The position numbers and the translations under genes are program-made. This document shows positions 8,645 through 18,231 of a DNA stretch of 48,440 nt, piece by piece. Source of the DNA: an uncultured Lachnospiraceae bacterium (GTDB lineage: Bacteria; Bacillota; Clostridia; Lachnospirales; Lachnospiraceae); assembly GCA_947628955.1 (NCBI GenBank), contig CANRBX010000017.1, positions 1-48,440 on the forward strand, written 5' to 3'. Under the pieces are notes generated by a model. The model was given only the letters and a program-made list of their open reading frames with translations, had not been told where the DNA came from and made no database searches. Each line of letters begins with the position of its first letter. The first letter of the stretch is position 1.

Positions 8645-9685
8645 ATGAAACAGGCTTTGAGTGACAGCGAGCTCTCCGCTTTCGCGGAACAGCTCTCCAT
8701 GATCCTGCATTCCGGGATCTCGACTCTCGAGGGAGTCATGATCATGCGCGACGACATGCCGCCGGGCCCGGGGAGGGAGATCCTCGACGCGGTTTACCAG
8801 TCTCTGGAGGAAACCGGCGATCTCTCGGAATCTCTGCAGAGCGCGGAGGTGTATCCGGAATATTTTGTCAAGATGGCTTCCGTCGGCGAGCGCTCCGGAA
8901 CGCTCGAGGAGGTCATGGCCTCTCTCTCTGAATATTACGGGCGCCAGTCTGCGCTGATGCGCAGCATCCGCGACGCGCTGACCTATCCGCTCGTGCTGCT
9001 CGGCATGCTGTTTGCCGTGCTCATCGTGCTGATGACGCAGGTCATGCCGGTGTTCCGCGAGGTGTTTGAGCAGCTCGGGATCGAGATGACCGGCATTTCG
9101 GCGACCGTTTTCCGGATCTCCGGCGTCCTGCAGCACGTATCCGTCGCTGTGCTCGTCCTGGTCGTCGCCGCCGTTCTCGGGGCGCTGATCGCTATGCGCA
9201 CCGAAAAGGGCAGGGCCGTGCTCTCGTCCGCCGTGACGCATCTTCCGGTCGGCCGCAAGGTCGCCGGGCTGCTCGCCTGCTCCCGCTTCTCGAAAGCGCT
9301 TGCTCTCGCACTGCACAGCGGGCTTGACATGGGCGAAAGCTTTGAGCTGGCCGCCGGGCTGACAAACCATACCGAATTTCAGAAAAATGTCGCCAGAGCG
9401 GGCGAGCTGATGGAGCAGGGCAGCGACCTGGCCGATTCCCTGCGGGAGGCCGGCATCATCACCGGGCTCAACGCGCGCATGGTCTCGATCGGTTTCCGCA
9501 CCGGTTCCGCCGAGACCGCGCTCGACCACATCTCAGCCAGCTGCCAGGATGAGGCGGACACCCGCATTCAGGCCATGGTAAACGCCCTGGAGCCGACGCT
9601 GACCGCGGCGCTCTCCATACTGACCGGCCTGATCCTCGTCTCCGTAATGCTCCCGCTGCTCGGCGTGATGGCCAATATCGGGTAA
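8645..9685 (+). CDS. GspF/PilC-family inner-membrane platform protein
   Basis: A 346-aa polytopic protein of the type II secretion/type IV pilus F family. It has two repeated GspF domains (about residues 12-135 and 210-335), each ending in hydrophobic segments (112-132, 165-184, 320-342). The typical MASVGERSGTLEEV segment lies at 77-90 and its counterpart MVSIGFRTGSAETAL in the second half. In pilus systems this protein couples the cytoplasmic ATPase to pilin assembly in the membrane. It starts behind AGGAGGAAAAA, 36 bp after the lipoprotein gene, and is followed by four small membrane-anchored proteins and a PilT ATPase. The length is somewhat short for PilC but normal for Gram-positive homologues. 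Confidence 0.9.
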   Translation: MKQALSDSELSAFAEQLSMILHSGISTLEGVMIMRDDMPPGPGREILDAVYQSLEETGDLSESLQSAEVYPEYFVKMASVGERSGTLEEVMASLSEYYGRQSALMRSIRDALTYPLVLLGMLFAVLIVLMTQVMPVFREVFEQLGIEMTGISATVFRISGVLQHVSVAVLVLVVAAVLGALIAMRTEKGRAVLSSAVTHLPVGRKVAGLLACSRFSKALALALHSGLDMGESFELAAGLTNHTEFQKNVARAGELMEQGSDLADSLREAGIITGLNARMVSIGFRTGSAETALDHISASCQDEADTRIQAMVNALEPTLTAALSILTGLILVSVMLPLLGVMANIG

Positions 9686-9711
9686 TGGTGAGATTTTAGA
9701 AGAGGTACTTT

Positions 9712-10068
9712 ATGAACCGTTTTTCTCAGAAACAGATTTCCTCACATCTGCTGCGCCGGATCGTGACAACGCTCGCCGGGACAGCCTGTGCCGTCGGCCT
9801 TCTGGCTGCCGGTACTTCGTCTGTGCGCCGGTCGGCGGACAACAGCCAGCTGGACAGCCTGCGCCTCGCGATCATCCGAAGCGCCGTGCACTGCTATGCG
9901 ATGGAGGGGAAATATCCCGAAAGCCTTGACTATATCCGCGACCACTACGGGATCAGCTGGGACGAAAGCAAATACATTGTTGACTATGAAATCACCGGGG
10001 CAAATCTCATGCCCGACGTGATCGTCTTTTCTATTAAAGATAAGGAGGCGCCTCCGCATGCGGGCTAA
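9712..10068 (+). CDS. Small pseudopilin-like membrane protein
   Basis: 118 aa with one hydrophobic segment near the N-terminus (about residues 16-36) and a small soluble domain. The motif HCYAMEGKYPESLDYIRDHY (59-78) resembles the globular part of proteins found in clostridial type IV pilus loci, where it reads roughly YA-EG-YP-sL-yl---YG. It lacks a classical prepilin cleavage site (G-F-T-L-x-E), so it may not be processed. The gene starts 26 bp after the GspF gene and overlaps the next start by 11 bp. The assignment to the pilus machinery rests on topology and neighbours. Confidence 0.7.
   Translation: MNRFSQKQISSHLLRRIVTTLAGTACAVGLLAAGTSSVRRSADNSQLDSLRLAIIRSAVHCYAMEGKYPESLDYIRDHYGISWDESKYIVDYEITGANLMPDVIVFSIKDKEAPPHAG
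10044..10055 (+). promoter_or_regulatory. Palindromic Shine-Dalgarno site
   Basis: GGAGGCGCCTCC is a perfect 12-bp palindrome containing the ribosome site of the next gene (ATG at 10058), inside the end of the 118-aa gene. A GGAG/CTCC stem with a GCGC loop would hide the site until an upstream ribosome opens it, favouring translational coupling. Confidence 0.55.
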
Positions 10069-10558
10069 ACCAAAGAATCATTCCATCGACTCGCTGTTCG
10101 CGTTCCTCCTGCTCCTGACCTTCTCTCTGTTCACGCTGATGCTGGCGGGGATGGGGTCCGCGGTTTACCGGAACGGGGCGGCTTATCTCGATGAAAACTA
10201 TACCTCACGCACCGCCGTGGCCTACGTCTCGGAGAAGGTGCGCCAGCACGATGAGGCCGGCAGCATTTTCCTGACCTCCGTCGGGGAGCTTCCGGCGCTC
10301 GCCTTCCGCGACACGATAGACGGGGAATCCTTCCTCACCTACGTGTATTTCCACGACGGCGCGCTGCGCGAGCTGTTCATCAGCGAGGACCGCGAGCCTG
10401 AGGCGGAGATGGGCAGCCGCATCGTCGAGCTGTCCTCCTTCTCTGTAGAGCAGGCAGCGCCGGAGGACGGCGGGGACGGCGTCGGAATGCTGTCCGTCAC
10501 CGCGGTCAGCCACAGGGGCAACTCTCTGACCCTGCTGATCCACCCGTCCGGAGCCTGA
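10058..10558 (+). CDS. Membrane-anchored protein, DUF4860-like
   Basis: 166 aa with an N-terminal hydrophobic anchor (about residues 14-35, FAFLLLLTFSLFTLMLAG) and an extracellular domain of about 130 residues. The pattern of SRTAVAYVSEKVRQHD after the anchor and FLTYVYFHDGALRELFISED in the middle resembles DUF4860 proteins of clostridial pilus loci; I recall this family and could not check it. No prepilin peptidase site is visible. It overlaps the preceding gene by 11 bp and depends on the palindromic ribosome site described separately. A structural or minor-pilin-like role is inferred from the neighbours. Confidence 0.7.
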   Translation: MRAKPKNHSIDSLFAFLLLLTFSLFTLMLAGMGSAVYRNGAAYLDENYTSRTAVAYVSEKVRQHDEAGSIFLTSVGELPALAFRDTIDGESFLTYVYFHDGALRELFISEDREPEAEMGSRIVELSSFSVEQAAPEDGGDGVGMLSVTAVSHRGNSLTLLIHPSGA

Positions 10559-10628
10559 AGCGCCTGCCGCACAGGTTCTCATCACTCTCTGTGCCGCCCG
10601 GCAAAAAGGCGGCGGAAGGGAAATCATC

Positions 10629-11234
10629 ATGAAAAAAAATAACCGGACAGGATCCCGCCTGTTTTTTATTGAATTTCTGATCGTTCTGTTTTTCTTTCTG
10701 ATCGTAAGCACCGTGTGCCTGCGGATGTTCGCGCGCGCACACACGATCACCCGGCGCGCGGACGCGCTGTCGCACGCGCAGGCCGCGGCATCGTCGGCGG
10801 CAGCCGTGTTTGAAAATATATGCACAGACCCGGACGGCGTGACCGGCGGATCCGACGCGCAGGCCATACTGGACCTGGCGGCCGGACTTCTCCCGGGAGC
10901 CGAAGTTTATACGGACGGTCTGTGTATTTTCTATGACAGCGAATTTCAGCCGTGCGCCATCGAGGAGGCCGCCTACGCGCTGACCGCCGCAGTCCAACCC
11001 GGGGAGACCGTCTATACACTGACAGACGCGGCCCGGCCTGAAGAGACCGCACAGGCGCTGGCAGACGACTCCCGGCCCGAAGAGACCGCACAGACGCCGA
11101 CAGACACATCCCAATCCGGATCGCAGGAAACGGGCGTGTCCATCGAGGTTCGTGACAGCAGCCAGGCGCTGATCTATGAGCTCTCGGCCTCTTTCCACAG
11201 ACCGCTGACGGGAAAGGAGGCGCTGCAGCAATGA
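10629..11234 (+). CDS. Pseudopilin-like single-pass protein
   Basis: 201 aa. After a basic N-terminus comes RLFFIEFLIVLFFFLIVSTV (residues 10-29), a hydrophobic helix with an internal Glu, then an amphipathic helix RRADALSHAQAAASSAAAV. This layout is typical of type II secretion/type IV pseudopilins, though no Gly-type cleavage site precedes the Glu at the usual distance. Residues about 115-165 are rich in Thr, Ala, Pro and Glu with a loosely repeated RPEETAQ motif, probably a flexible linker. The stop overlaps the start of the next gene by 4 bp (ATGA). Function is inferred from topology and operon context. Confidence 0.7.
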   Translation: MKKNNRTGSRLFFIEFLIVLFFFLIVSTVCLRMFARAHTITRRADALSHAQAAASSAAAVFENICTDPDGVTGGSDAQAILDLAAGLLPGAEVYTDGLCIFYDSEFQPCAIEEAAYALTAAVQPGETVYTLTDAARPEETAQALADDSRPEETAQTPTDTSQSGSQETGVSIEVRDSSQALIYELSASFHRPLTGKEALQQ

Positions 11235-12001
11235 GAAGAACCTCCGGCATCTCCCTGATGCTCCTGATCTTTCTGTCCCTCTGCCTGATCATTTTCTCTC
11301 TGCTGTCCGTGTCCGGCGCAGTCGCCGACCAGACGCTCAGCAGGCAGGCAGCGGACCGCACCACTGAATATTATGCGGCCGTCACCTCGGCGAACGAACT
11401 GCTCTCCCGGATCGACGGCTGCCTTGCGGCGTACCTGCGGGAAGCCGCGGACGGCGCCGCGGCGGATGCCGGCGATGCGCCGACAACACAGGAAAACGCT
11501 GACACAGCGGATGCCGGCGCCACATCAACGACACAGGAAAACGCTGACGCAGCAGGCGCCGGCGACGCGCCGGCAACACAGGAAAACGCTGACACAGCGG
11601 ATGCCGGCGCCACATCAACGACACAGGAAAACGCTGACGCAGCAGGCGCCGGCGATGCGCCGACAACACAGGAAAACGCCGACGCAGCAGGCGCCGGCGC
11701 CGAATCGACGACGCAGAAAAACGCCAACACAGCGGACGCCGGCGCCGAATCCGCATACCTGCGCCTCTGCAGCCGGATCAGCGGCGACATTCCGGAGGCA
11801 TCCTGGGAGGACGGCAGGATCACATTTTCTGTCGATATCTCCGAAGACCAGATCCTCCTGGCGGAGCTGGAGGTCTCATGGCCGGTCACAGACGAGACGG
11901 CCCTGTACCAGATCCGCACCTGGAAGGTCGTCAACACCGCCGAGTGGACCGCAGACAACAGCATGAATCTGTTCCGCCTCGGCGATTCGGACAGCGGCTG
12001 A
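11231..12001 (+). CDS. Membrane-anchored pilus-locus protein with 15-residue repeats
   Basis: 256 aa. An N-terminal anchor (residues 8-30, ISLMLLIFLSLCLIIFSLLS) is followed by a short helical region, a repeat tract (residues 82-171) and a C-terminal beta-rich domain (about 175-240, with ITFSVDISEDQILLAELEVSW). The repeat consists of six copies of a 15-residue unit of the type DAPTTQENADTADAG, encoded by 45-bp units, so copy number can change without loss of frame. The unit is Ala/Thr/Asp/Asn-rich and probably an extended spacer. The gene is translationally coupled to the preceding one (4-bp overlap; AAGGAGG site) and is followed by pilT. Confidence 0.7.
   Translation: MRRTSGISLMLLIFLSLCLIIFSLLSVSGAVADQTLSRQAADRTTEYYAAVTSANELLSRIDGCLAAYLREAADGAAADAGDAPTTQENADTADAGATSTTQENADAAGAGDAPATQENADTADAGATSTTQENADAAGAGDAPTTQENADAAGAGAESTTQKNANTADAGAESAYLRLCSRISGDIPEASWEDGRITFSVDISEDQILLAELEVSWPVTDETALYQIRTWKVVNTAEWTADNSMNLFRLGDSDSG
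11474..11743 (+). repeat. In-frame 45-bp minisatellite, six copies
   Basis: Six units of 45 bp; the first four alternate between two variants (TADAG and AAGAG endings), giving a 90-bp higher-order period. The DNA is nearly identical between units 1-4, indicating recent expansion. The tract codes for the repeats in the 256-aa protein. Confidence 0.9.
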
Positions 12002-12067
12002 TCCGCTGATCCGGTTATCTGCCGAACACTATACCAGCAAAACTTAACCATAAAGGAGCTATGATCT

Positions 12068-13135
12068 ATGAGTGACTTCACAAATGCATCCTCTGTCCTT
12101 CAGACAGCCACCAGCGCGCACGCGTCCGATATCTTTATTGTAGCCGGCCTTCCGCTGAGCTACAAGGTCCACGGCGCGATCCAGTCCTCCGGAGACCGCC
12201 TGATGCCGGACAATACGGAGGCCCTGATCGAGGACATCTACCGCCTGGCGGGGAACCGCTCCATGCAGCGCTTCCTCGAATGCGGCGACGACGATTTTTC
12301 CTTTGCGATACCGGGGCTGTCGCGTTACCGTGTCAGCACCTACAAGCAGCGCGGCTCTCTGGCAGCGGTGATCCGTGTCATCGCCTTTGAGCTGCCCCAT
12401 CCGGACGAGCTCGGCATCCCGCCCGTGATCCTCGGCCTCACCTCGATGACGAAGGGACTGATCCTCGTGACCGGCCCGGCCGGGAGCGGGAAATCCACGA
12501 CGCTCTCCTGTCTCGTGGAGCGGATCAACACCACCCGCGAGAACCATATCATCACGCTGGAGGATCCGCTGGAGTTTCTGCACCGGCACAAGAAGAGCAT
12601 CGTCAGCCAGCGCGAGATTTCCACCGACACAGACAACTATCTGACCGCGCTGCGGGCGGCCCTGCGCCAGAGCCCGGACGTGATCCTGCTCGGGGAGATG
12701 CGCGACCATGAGACGATCCAGACCGCGATGACCGCCGCGGAGACCGGACACCTGGTACTGTCCAGCCTCCACACGATCGGCGCAGCCAACACGATCAGCC
12801 GCATCATCGACGTATTTGACGCGTCGCAGCAGCACCAGATCGCGGTGCAGCTCTCGATGGTCCTGCGGGCCGTCGTCTCCCAGCAGCTTGTCCCTGCCGT
12901 CGGGGGCGGAATGATCCCCGCATTCGAGATCATGGTCATGACTCCCGCGATCAGCAATATGATCCGCGACAACAAGACGCACCAGATCGAGGGCATCATC
13001 TACACTTCCGCAAAGGAGGACATGATCTCCATGGACAACAGCCTGCTGCAGCTGTACCGCGCCGGCCGCATCACAAAGGAGACCGCGCTGCAGCACTGCA
13101 CAAACGCTGAAATGATGAAGAAAAAGCTTGGCTGA
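12068..13135 (+). CDS. pilT: Type IV pilus retraction-type ATPase PilT
   Basis: A 355-aa AAA-type hexameric ATPase. Walker A is GPAGSGKS (136-143), the Asp box is IITLEDPLEF (161-170), Walker B is VILLGEMRD (205-213), and the His box is TGHLVLSSLHT (226-236). The C-terminal PAISNMIRDNKTHQI corresponds to the AIRNLIRE motif that separates PilT from PilB. In pili PilT powers filament disassembly and retraction. Here it is the only ATPase of the cluster; no PilB/GspE gene or prepilin peptidase is present in the window, so either they lie elsewhere or this enzyme does all the work. The start follows AAAGGAGCT. The gene ends 94 bp before the V-ATPase operon, which has its own promoter. Confidence 0.93.
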   Translation: MSDFTNASSVLQTATSAHASDIFIVAGLPLSYKVHGAIQSSGDRLMPDNTEALIEDIYRLAGNRSMQRFLECGDDDFSFAIPGLSRYRVSTYKQRGSLAAVIRVIAFELPHPDELGIPPVILGLTSMTKGLILVTGPAGSGKSTTLSCLVERINTTRENHIITLEDPLEFLHRHKKSIVSQREISTDTDNYLTALRAALRQSPDVILLGEMRDHETIQTAMTAAETGHLVLSSLHTIGAANTISRIIDVFDASQQHQIAVQLSMVLRAVVSQQLVPAVGGGMIPAFEIMVMTPAISNMIRDNKTHQIEGIIYTSAKEDMISMDNSLLQLYRAGRITKETALQHCTNAEMMKKKLG

Positions 13136-13162
13136 CGAAAAGAGGAAACTCCTGTTATTTTG

Positions 13163-13191
13163 TTGAAATGCAGGGGCAGTTATGTTATACT
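13163..13191 (+). promoter_or_regulatory. Sigma-A promoter of the V-ATPase operon
   Basis: TTGAAA (13163-13168), a 17-bp spacer and TATACT (13186-13191). The start near 13198 lies about 32 nt before the first gene of the operon. Confidence 0.8.
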
Positions 13192-13229
13192 TCTGATAAT
13201 TTGATTTTTTTCCAAAAGGTGGTGAAAAA

Positions 13230-13538
13230 GTGTTAGACGATATTCTTAAATCCATAAACAATGCGGAAGCCGAGGCCGACCGGATCCTGAAGGAGGCCGA
13301 GGCGCAGGCGGCGGCCCTTCTCGGGGACGCCCGCGCGAAGGCGCAGTCCATGAAGGAGGAAGCCCTCGCGGAGGCAAAGGCCCGGAGCCAGGAGCAGGCG
13401 GAAGCGATGCAGGCCGAGGGCGGCCGGCAGCTTGAGGACGCCGCAGAGAAAGCCCGGGAGGAAGTCAGCGCACTGAAGGCCCTGATCGCCCCGAAGCGAA
13501 AGGCCGCGGCGGAGGCCGTCATCCAGTTGCTGATCTGA
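13230..13538 (+). CDS. V-type ATPase subunit G/H (peripheral stalk)
   Basis: 102 aa, almost entirely Ala/Glu/Lys/Arg-rich coiled coil (residues 8-95), ending PKRKAAAEAVIQLLI. Its position as first gene of an ntp-type operon, its length and the heptad pattern identify it as the small stalk subunit (called G, H or AhaH) that pairs with subunit E to hold the catalytic head static. The start is GTG at 13230 behind an AGGTGGTG site. No enzymatic motif is expected. Similarity to subunit E's N-terminal half reflects shared coiled-coil composition. Confidence 0.85.
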   Translation: MLDDILKSINNAEAEADRILKEAEAQAAALLGDARAKAQSMKEEALAEAKARSQEQAEAMQAEGGRQLEDAAEKAREEVSALKALIAPKRKAAAEAVIQLLI

Positions 13539-13567
13539 GGCCTTCCCCGCAGAATTCAGATTCAGAC

Positions 13568-13620
13568 GATGCCGTGCAGACTGCTTTGTGCGCCGCACCT
13601 GCGCGGTCCCGCACGGCATC
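13568..13620 (+). promoter_or_regulatory. Intercistronic hairpin before ntpI
   Basis: GATGCCGTGC (13568-13577) pairs perfectly with GCACGGCATC (13611-13620). The 33-nt loop holds a smaller GC-rich stem. It lies in the 112-nt gap between subunits G/H and I with no T-run, so it looks like an RNA-processing or stability element rather than a terminator. Confidence 0.6.
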
Positions 13621-13650
13621 CGGAAGCAGCAGAAAAGGAGGAATGTGGAT

Positions 13651-16145
<2,495 letters not shown>

Positions 16146-16189
16146 AGAGACCGTACTTTCACAGTAAGGCAGAGATGTGAAGGCGACTT

Positions 16190-16267
16190 GTCCCGCAGGA
16201 CCGGAGCATTTGCCGCGAAGGCTGCAGGGACATCAATCAGGCGTGCAGAAATCATGCATTTCTGCAC
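16190..16267 (+). promoter_or_regulatory. Two tandem hairpins between ntpK and ntpE
   Basis: The first hairpin pairs GTCCCGCAG (16190-16198) with CTGCAGGGAC (16222-16231) with one bulge. The second pairs GTGCAGAAAT (16243-16252) with ATTTCTGCAC (16258-16267) around a 5-nt loop, 32 nt before the ntpE start. No T-run follows either. They could protect the upstream ntpK message or act as a processing site. Confidence 0.6.
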
Positions 16268-16299
16268 CGAAACGGAGTATGGGAAAGGAGCGCACTGGA

Positions 16300-16893
16300 A
16301 TGGCAGGACTGGAAAAAATAACCGGTCAGATCATAGAGGACGCGAAGGCCTCCGCCGCCGCGAAGCTGAAGGAAGCGCAGCAGGAGGCCGACCGGATACT
16401 CGCCGGGGCGAGGGAAGAATGCGCCGCCATACGCGCGGAGGCGGATGAGCAGAGGGCGTCCTCCCGGGAGATCTACGAGGGCCGTGTAAAATCCTCCATG
16501 GAGCAGCAGAGGCGGACAGAGCTTCTGCGCGCCAAGCAGGAGATCATCGCGGAAGTCATCCACGAAGCTTATCAGAAGCTGAACACAGAGGACACGGCCG
16601 GCTATTTTCTGACCATGGAGAAACTATTAAACACCTACGCGCTGGCAGCCGACGGGGAGATTTATTTCTCCGCGGGCGATCTCGCCAGGATGCCTGCGGA
16701 TTTCGAGAGCAGGATTCATGCGGCGGCAGAGAAAAAGGGCGGCAGCCTCACCCTGAAAAAGGAGCCGAAGGCGATTGAGGACGGCTTCATCCTCGTCTAC
16801 GGCGGCATTGAGGAAAACTGCACCCTGAAAGCGCTGTTTGACGCGAAAAAAGATCTGCTTCAGGACAAGGTAAATGAAATCCTGTTTCTGTAG
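16300..16893 (+). CDS. ntpE: V-type ATPase subunit E (peripheral stalk)
   Basis: 197 aa. The N-terminal half (residues 1-85) is a charged coiled coil, MAGLEKITGQIIEDAKASAA onward. The C-terminal half is the mixed alpha/beta domain that binds the A3B3 head, with GGSLTLKKEPKAIEDGFILV and YGGIEENCTLKALFD close to the end, as is typical of NtpE/AtpE of Firmicutes. ATG at 16300 is chosen because GGAAAGGAG lies just upstream and the coiled coil begins there; an open frame extends upstream through the hairpin region but has no family similarity. It follows ntpK after a structured gap and precedes ntpC by 29 bp. Confidence 0.9.
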   Translation: MAGLEKITGQIIEDAKASAAAKLKEAQQEADRILAGAREECAAIRAEADEQRASSREIYEGRVKSSMEQQRRTELLRAKQEIIAEVIHEAYQKLNTEDTAGYFLTMEKLLNTYALAADGEIYFSAGDLARMPADFESRIHAAAEKKGGSLTLKKEPKAIEDGFILVYGGIEENCTLKALFDAKKDLLQDKVNEILFL

Positions 16894-16922
16894 AAGCCGA
16901 TTCGCCAAAAAGGAGGGATATG

Positions 16923-17894
16923 ATGTCTGACACAAAATATACCTACGCGGTTGCGCGAATCCGTGCTTTGGAGGTATCCCTGTTCTCGGCGTCGACGATC
17001 GAGCAGCTTCTGGCCTGCAGAGATTACGGGAGCTGTATCCGTTTTCTCCAGGAAAAGGGCTGGGGCGATCCGGATCTGCCCGCGGACGCGGACGCCATCC
17101 TGTCGCGGGAGCAGGAAAAAATATGGGAGACGATCTCCGAGCTTCATGTGGACATGAAGGCGTTCGAGGTTCTCTCCTACGCAAACCGGTTTCACAATCT
17201 GAAGGCCGCCGTCAAGGAGGTCTGCACCGGCAAAAGCGGCGCGAACATCTTCTACGAGGGGACGCCCATTTCCGGCGAGGAGATGGTGCGCATCATAAAG
17301 GAAAAAGACTATAAGGCGCTTCCGGAGAACATGCAGGCCGCCGCCGAGGAGGCGGTGGAAACGCTGCTCCACTCACGGGACGGGCAGCTCTGCGACGTCA
17401 TCATCGACCGCGCGGCGCTCGAGGCCATCCGCGACGCCGGAAAGGCTTCGCCCGATGCGATCATCCGCGACTACGCGGAGTCCACGGTAGCCGTATCCGA
17501 CATCAAGATCGCGGTGCGCGCCTCCAGGACCGGCAAATCGCTCGAATTTATGAAGCGCGCGATGGCAGACTGCGGCAGCCTGGACACGGACGCCCTGGCG
17601 CACGCGGCCCTGGCGGGTACCGACGCGGTCGTCGAGTACCTGGGCGGCAGCGGATACGCGGAGGGCGCGCAGGCGCTGAAGGAGTCGCCGTCGGCTTTTG
17701 AGCGCTGGTGCGACAACCGGATCATCCAGACGATCAAACCGCAGAAGACCAACCCGTTTTCCATCGGTCCTCTGGTGGCGTACGTCATAGCAAGAGAAAA
17801 CGAGATCAAGACGGTGCGGATCATCCTGACCTGCAGGCAGAACGGCCTGCCCGATGATTCCATCCGGGAAAGGATAAGGGAAATGTATGTATAG
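16923..17894 (+). CDS. ntpC: V-type ATPase subunit C (central-stalk adaptor)
   Basis: 323 aa, helical, linking the central stalk to the rotor ring. It starts SDTKYTYAVARIRALEVSL, standard for the family. The C-terminus FSIGPLVAYVIARENEIKTV, continuing into RIILTCRQNGLP, is the most conserved signature. Two adjacent ATG codons (16920 and 16923) follow AGGAGGG; the second has the better spacing (6 nt) and is used. The stop overlaps the subunit F start by 8 bp. Confidence 0.93.
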   Translation: MSDTKYTYAVARIRALEVSLFSASTIEQLLACRDYGSCIRFLQEKGWGDPDLPADADAILSREQEKIWETISELHVDMKAFEVLSYANRFHNLKAAVKEVCTGKSGANIFYEGTPISGEEMVRIIKEKDYKALPENMQAAAEEAVETLLHSRDGQLCDVIIDRAALEAIRDAGKASPDAIIRDYAESTVAVSDIKIAVRASRTGKSLEFMKRAMADCGSLDTDALAHAALAGTDAVVEYLGGSGYAEGAQALKESPSAFERWCDNRIIQTIKPQKTNPFSIGPLVAYVIARENEIKTVRIILTCRQNGLPDDSIRERIREMYV

Positions 17895-18210
17895 GATAGC
17901 GGTGATGGGTGCCTATGACAGCATTTACGGTTTCGCGACGCTCGGGCTGGATACATTCCCCGTATCCGACGCCAGGGAAGGGGAGACCATCCTCAGGAAC
18001 CTGGCCTCCGGCAAATATGCGGTCATCTACATCACGGAGGCCCTGGCGGCAGAACTTTCGCACGAGATAAGCAGATACCGGGAGCAGGTGCTTCCGGCGA
18101 TCATTCAGATCCCGGGCGTGTCCGGGAATACGGGAGCCGGCATCGAGAGCGTCAAAAAATCTGTCGAGCAGGCCGTCGGTTCCGATATCATCTTCGGCAA
18201 TGATTATTAG
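17887..18210 (+). CDS. ntpF: V-type ATPase subunit F
   Basis: A 107-aa Rossmann-like central-stalk subunit that binds subunit D. It begins MYRIAVMGAYDSIYGFATLG, matching the usual G-D-x-D-T/S-x-x-G-F-x-L-x-G opening in shape, and contains YAVIYITEALAAEL and the ILPAIIQIPG-like segment LPAIIQIPGVSGNTG. The start lies inside the end of ntpC, so the two are translationally coupled. In Enterococcus this gene is called ntpG. Confidence 0.9.
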   Translation: MYRIAVMGAYDSIYGFATLGLDTFPVSDAREGETILRNLASGKYAVIYITEALAAELSHEISRYREQVLPAIIQIPGVSGNTGAGIESVKKSVEQAVGSDIIFGNDY

Positions 18211-18231
18211 GAAAGTGGGTGAGACTTTTTA

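Noticed and set aside
11382..11966. Arg-rich frames on both strands over the minisatellite
   Set aside because: They arise from the 45-bp repeat read in other frames; the frame in use continues into an anchored protein coupled to its neighbours.
16177..16299. A longer ntpE start, 41 codons upstream
   Set aside because: The added residues run through two hairpins, lack family similarity, and the ATG at 16300 has a good ribosome site.
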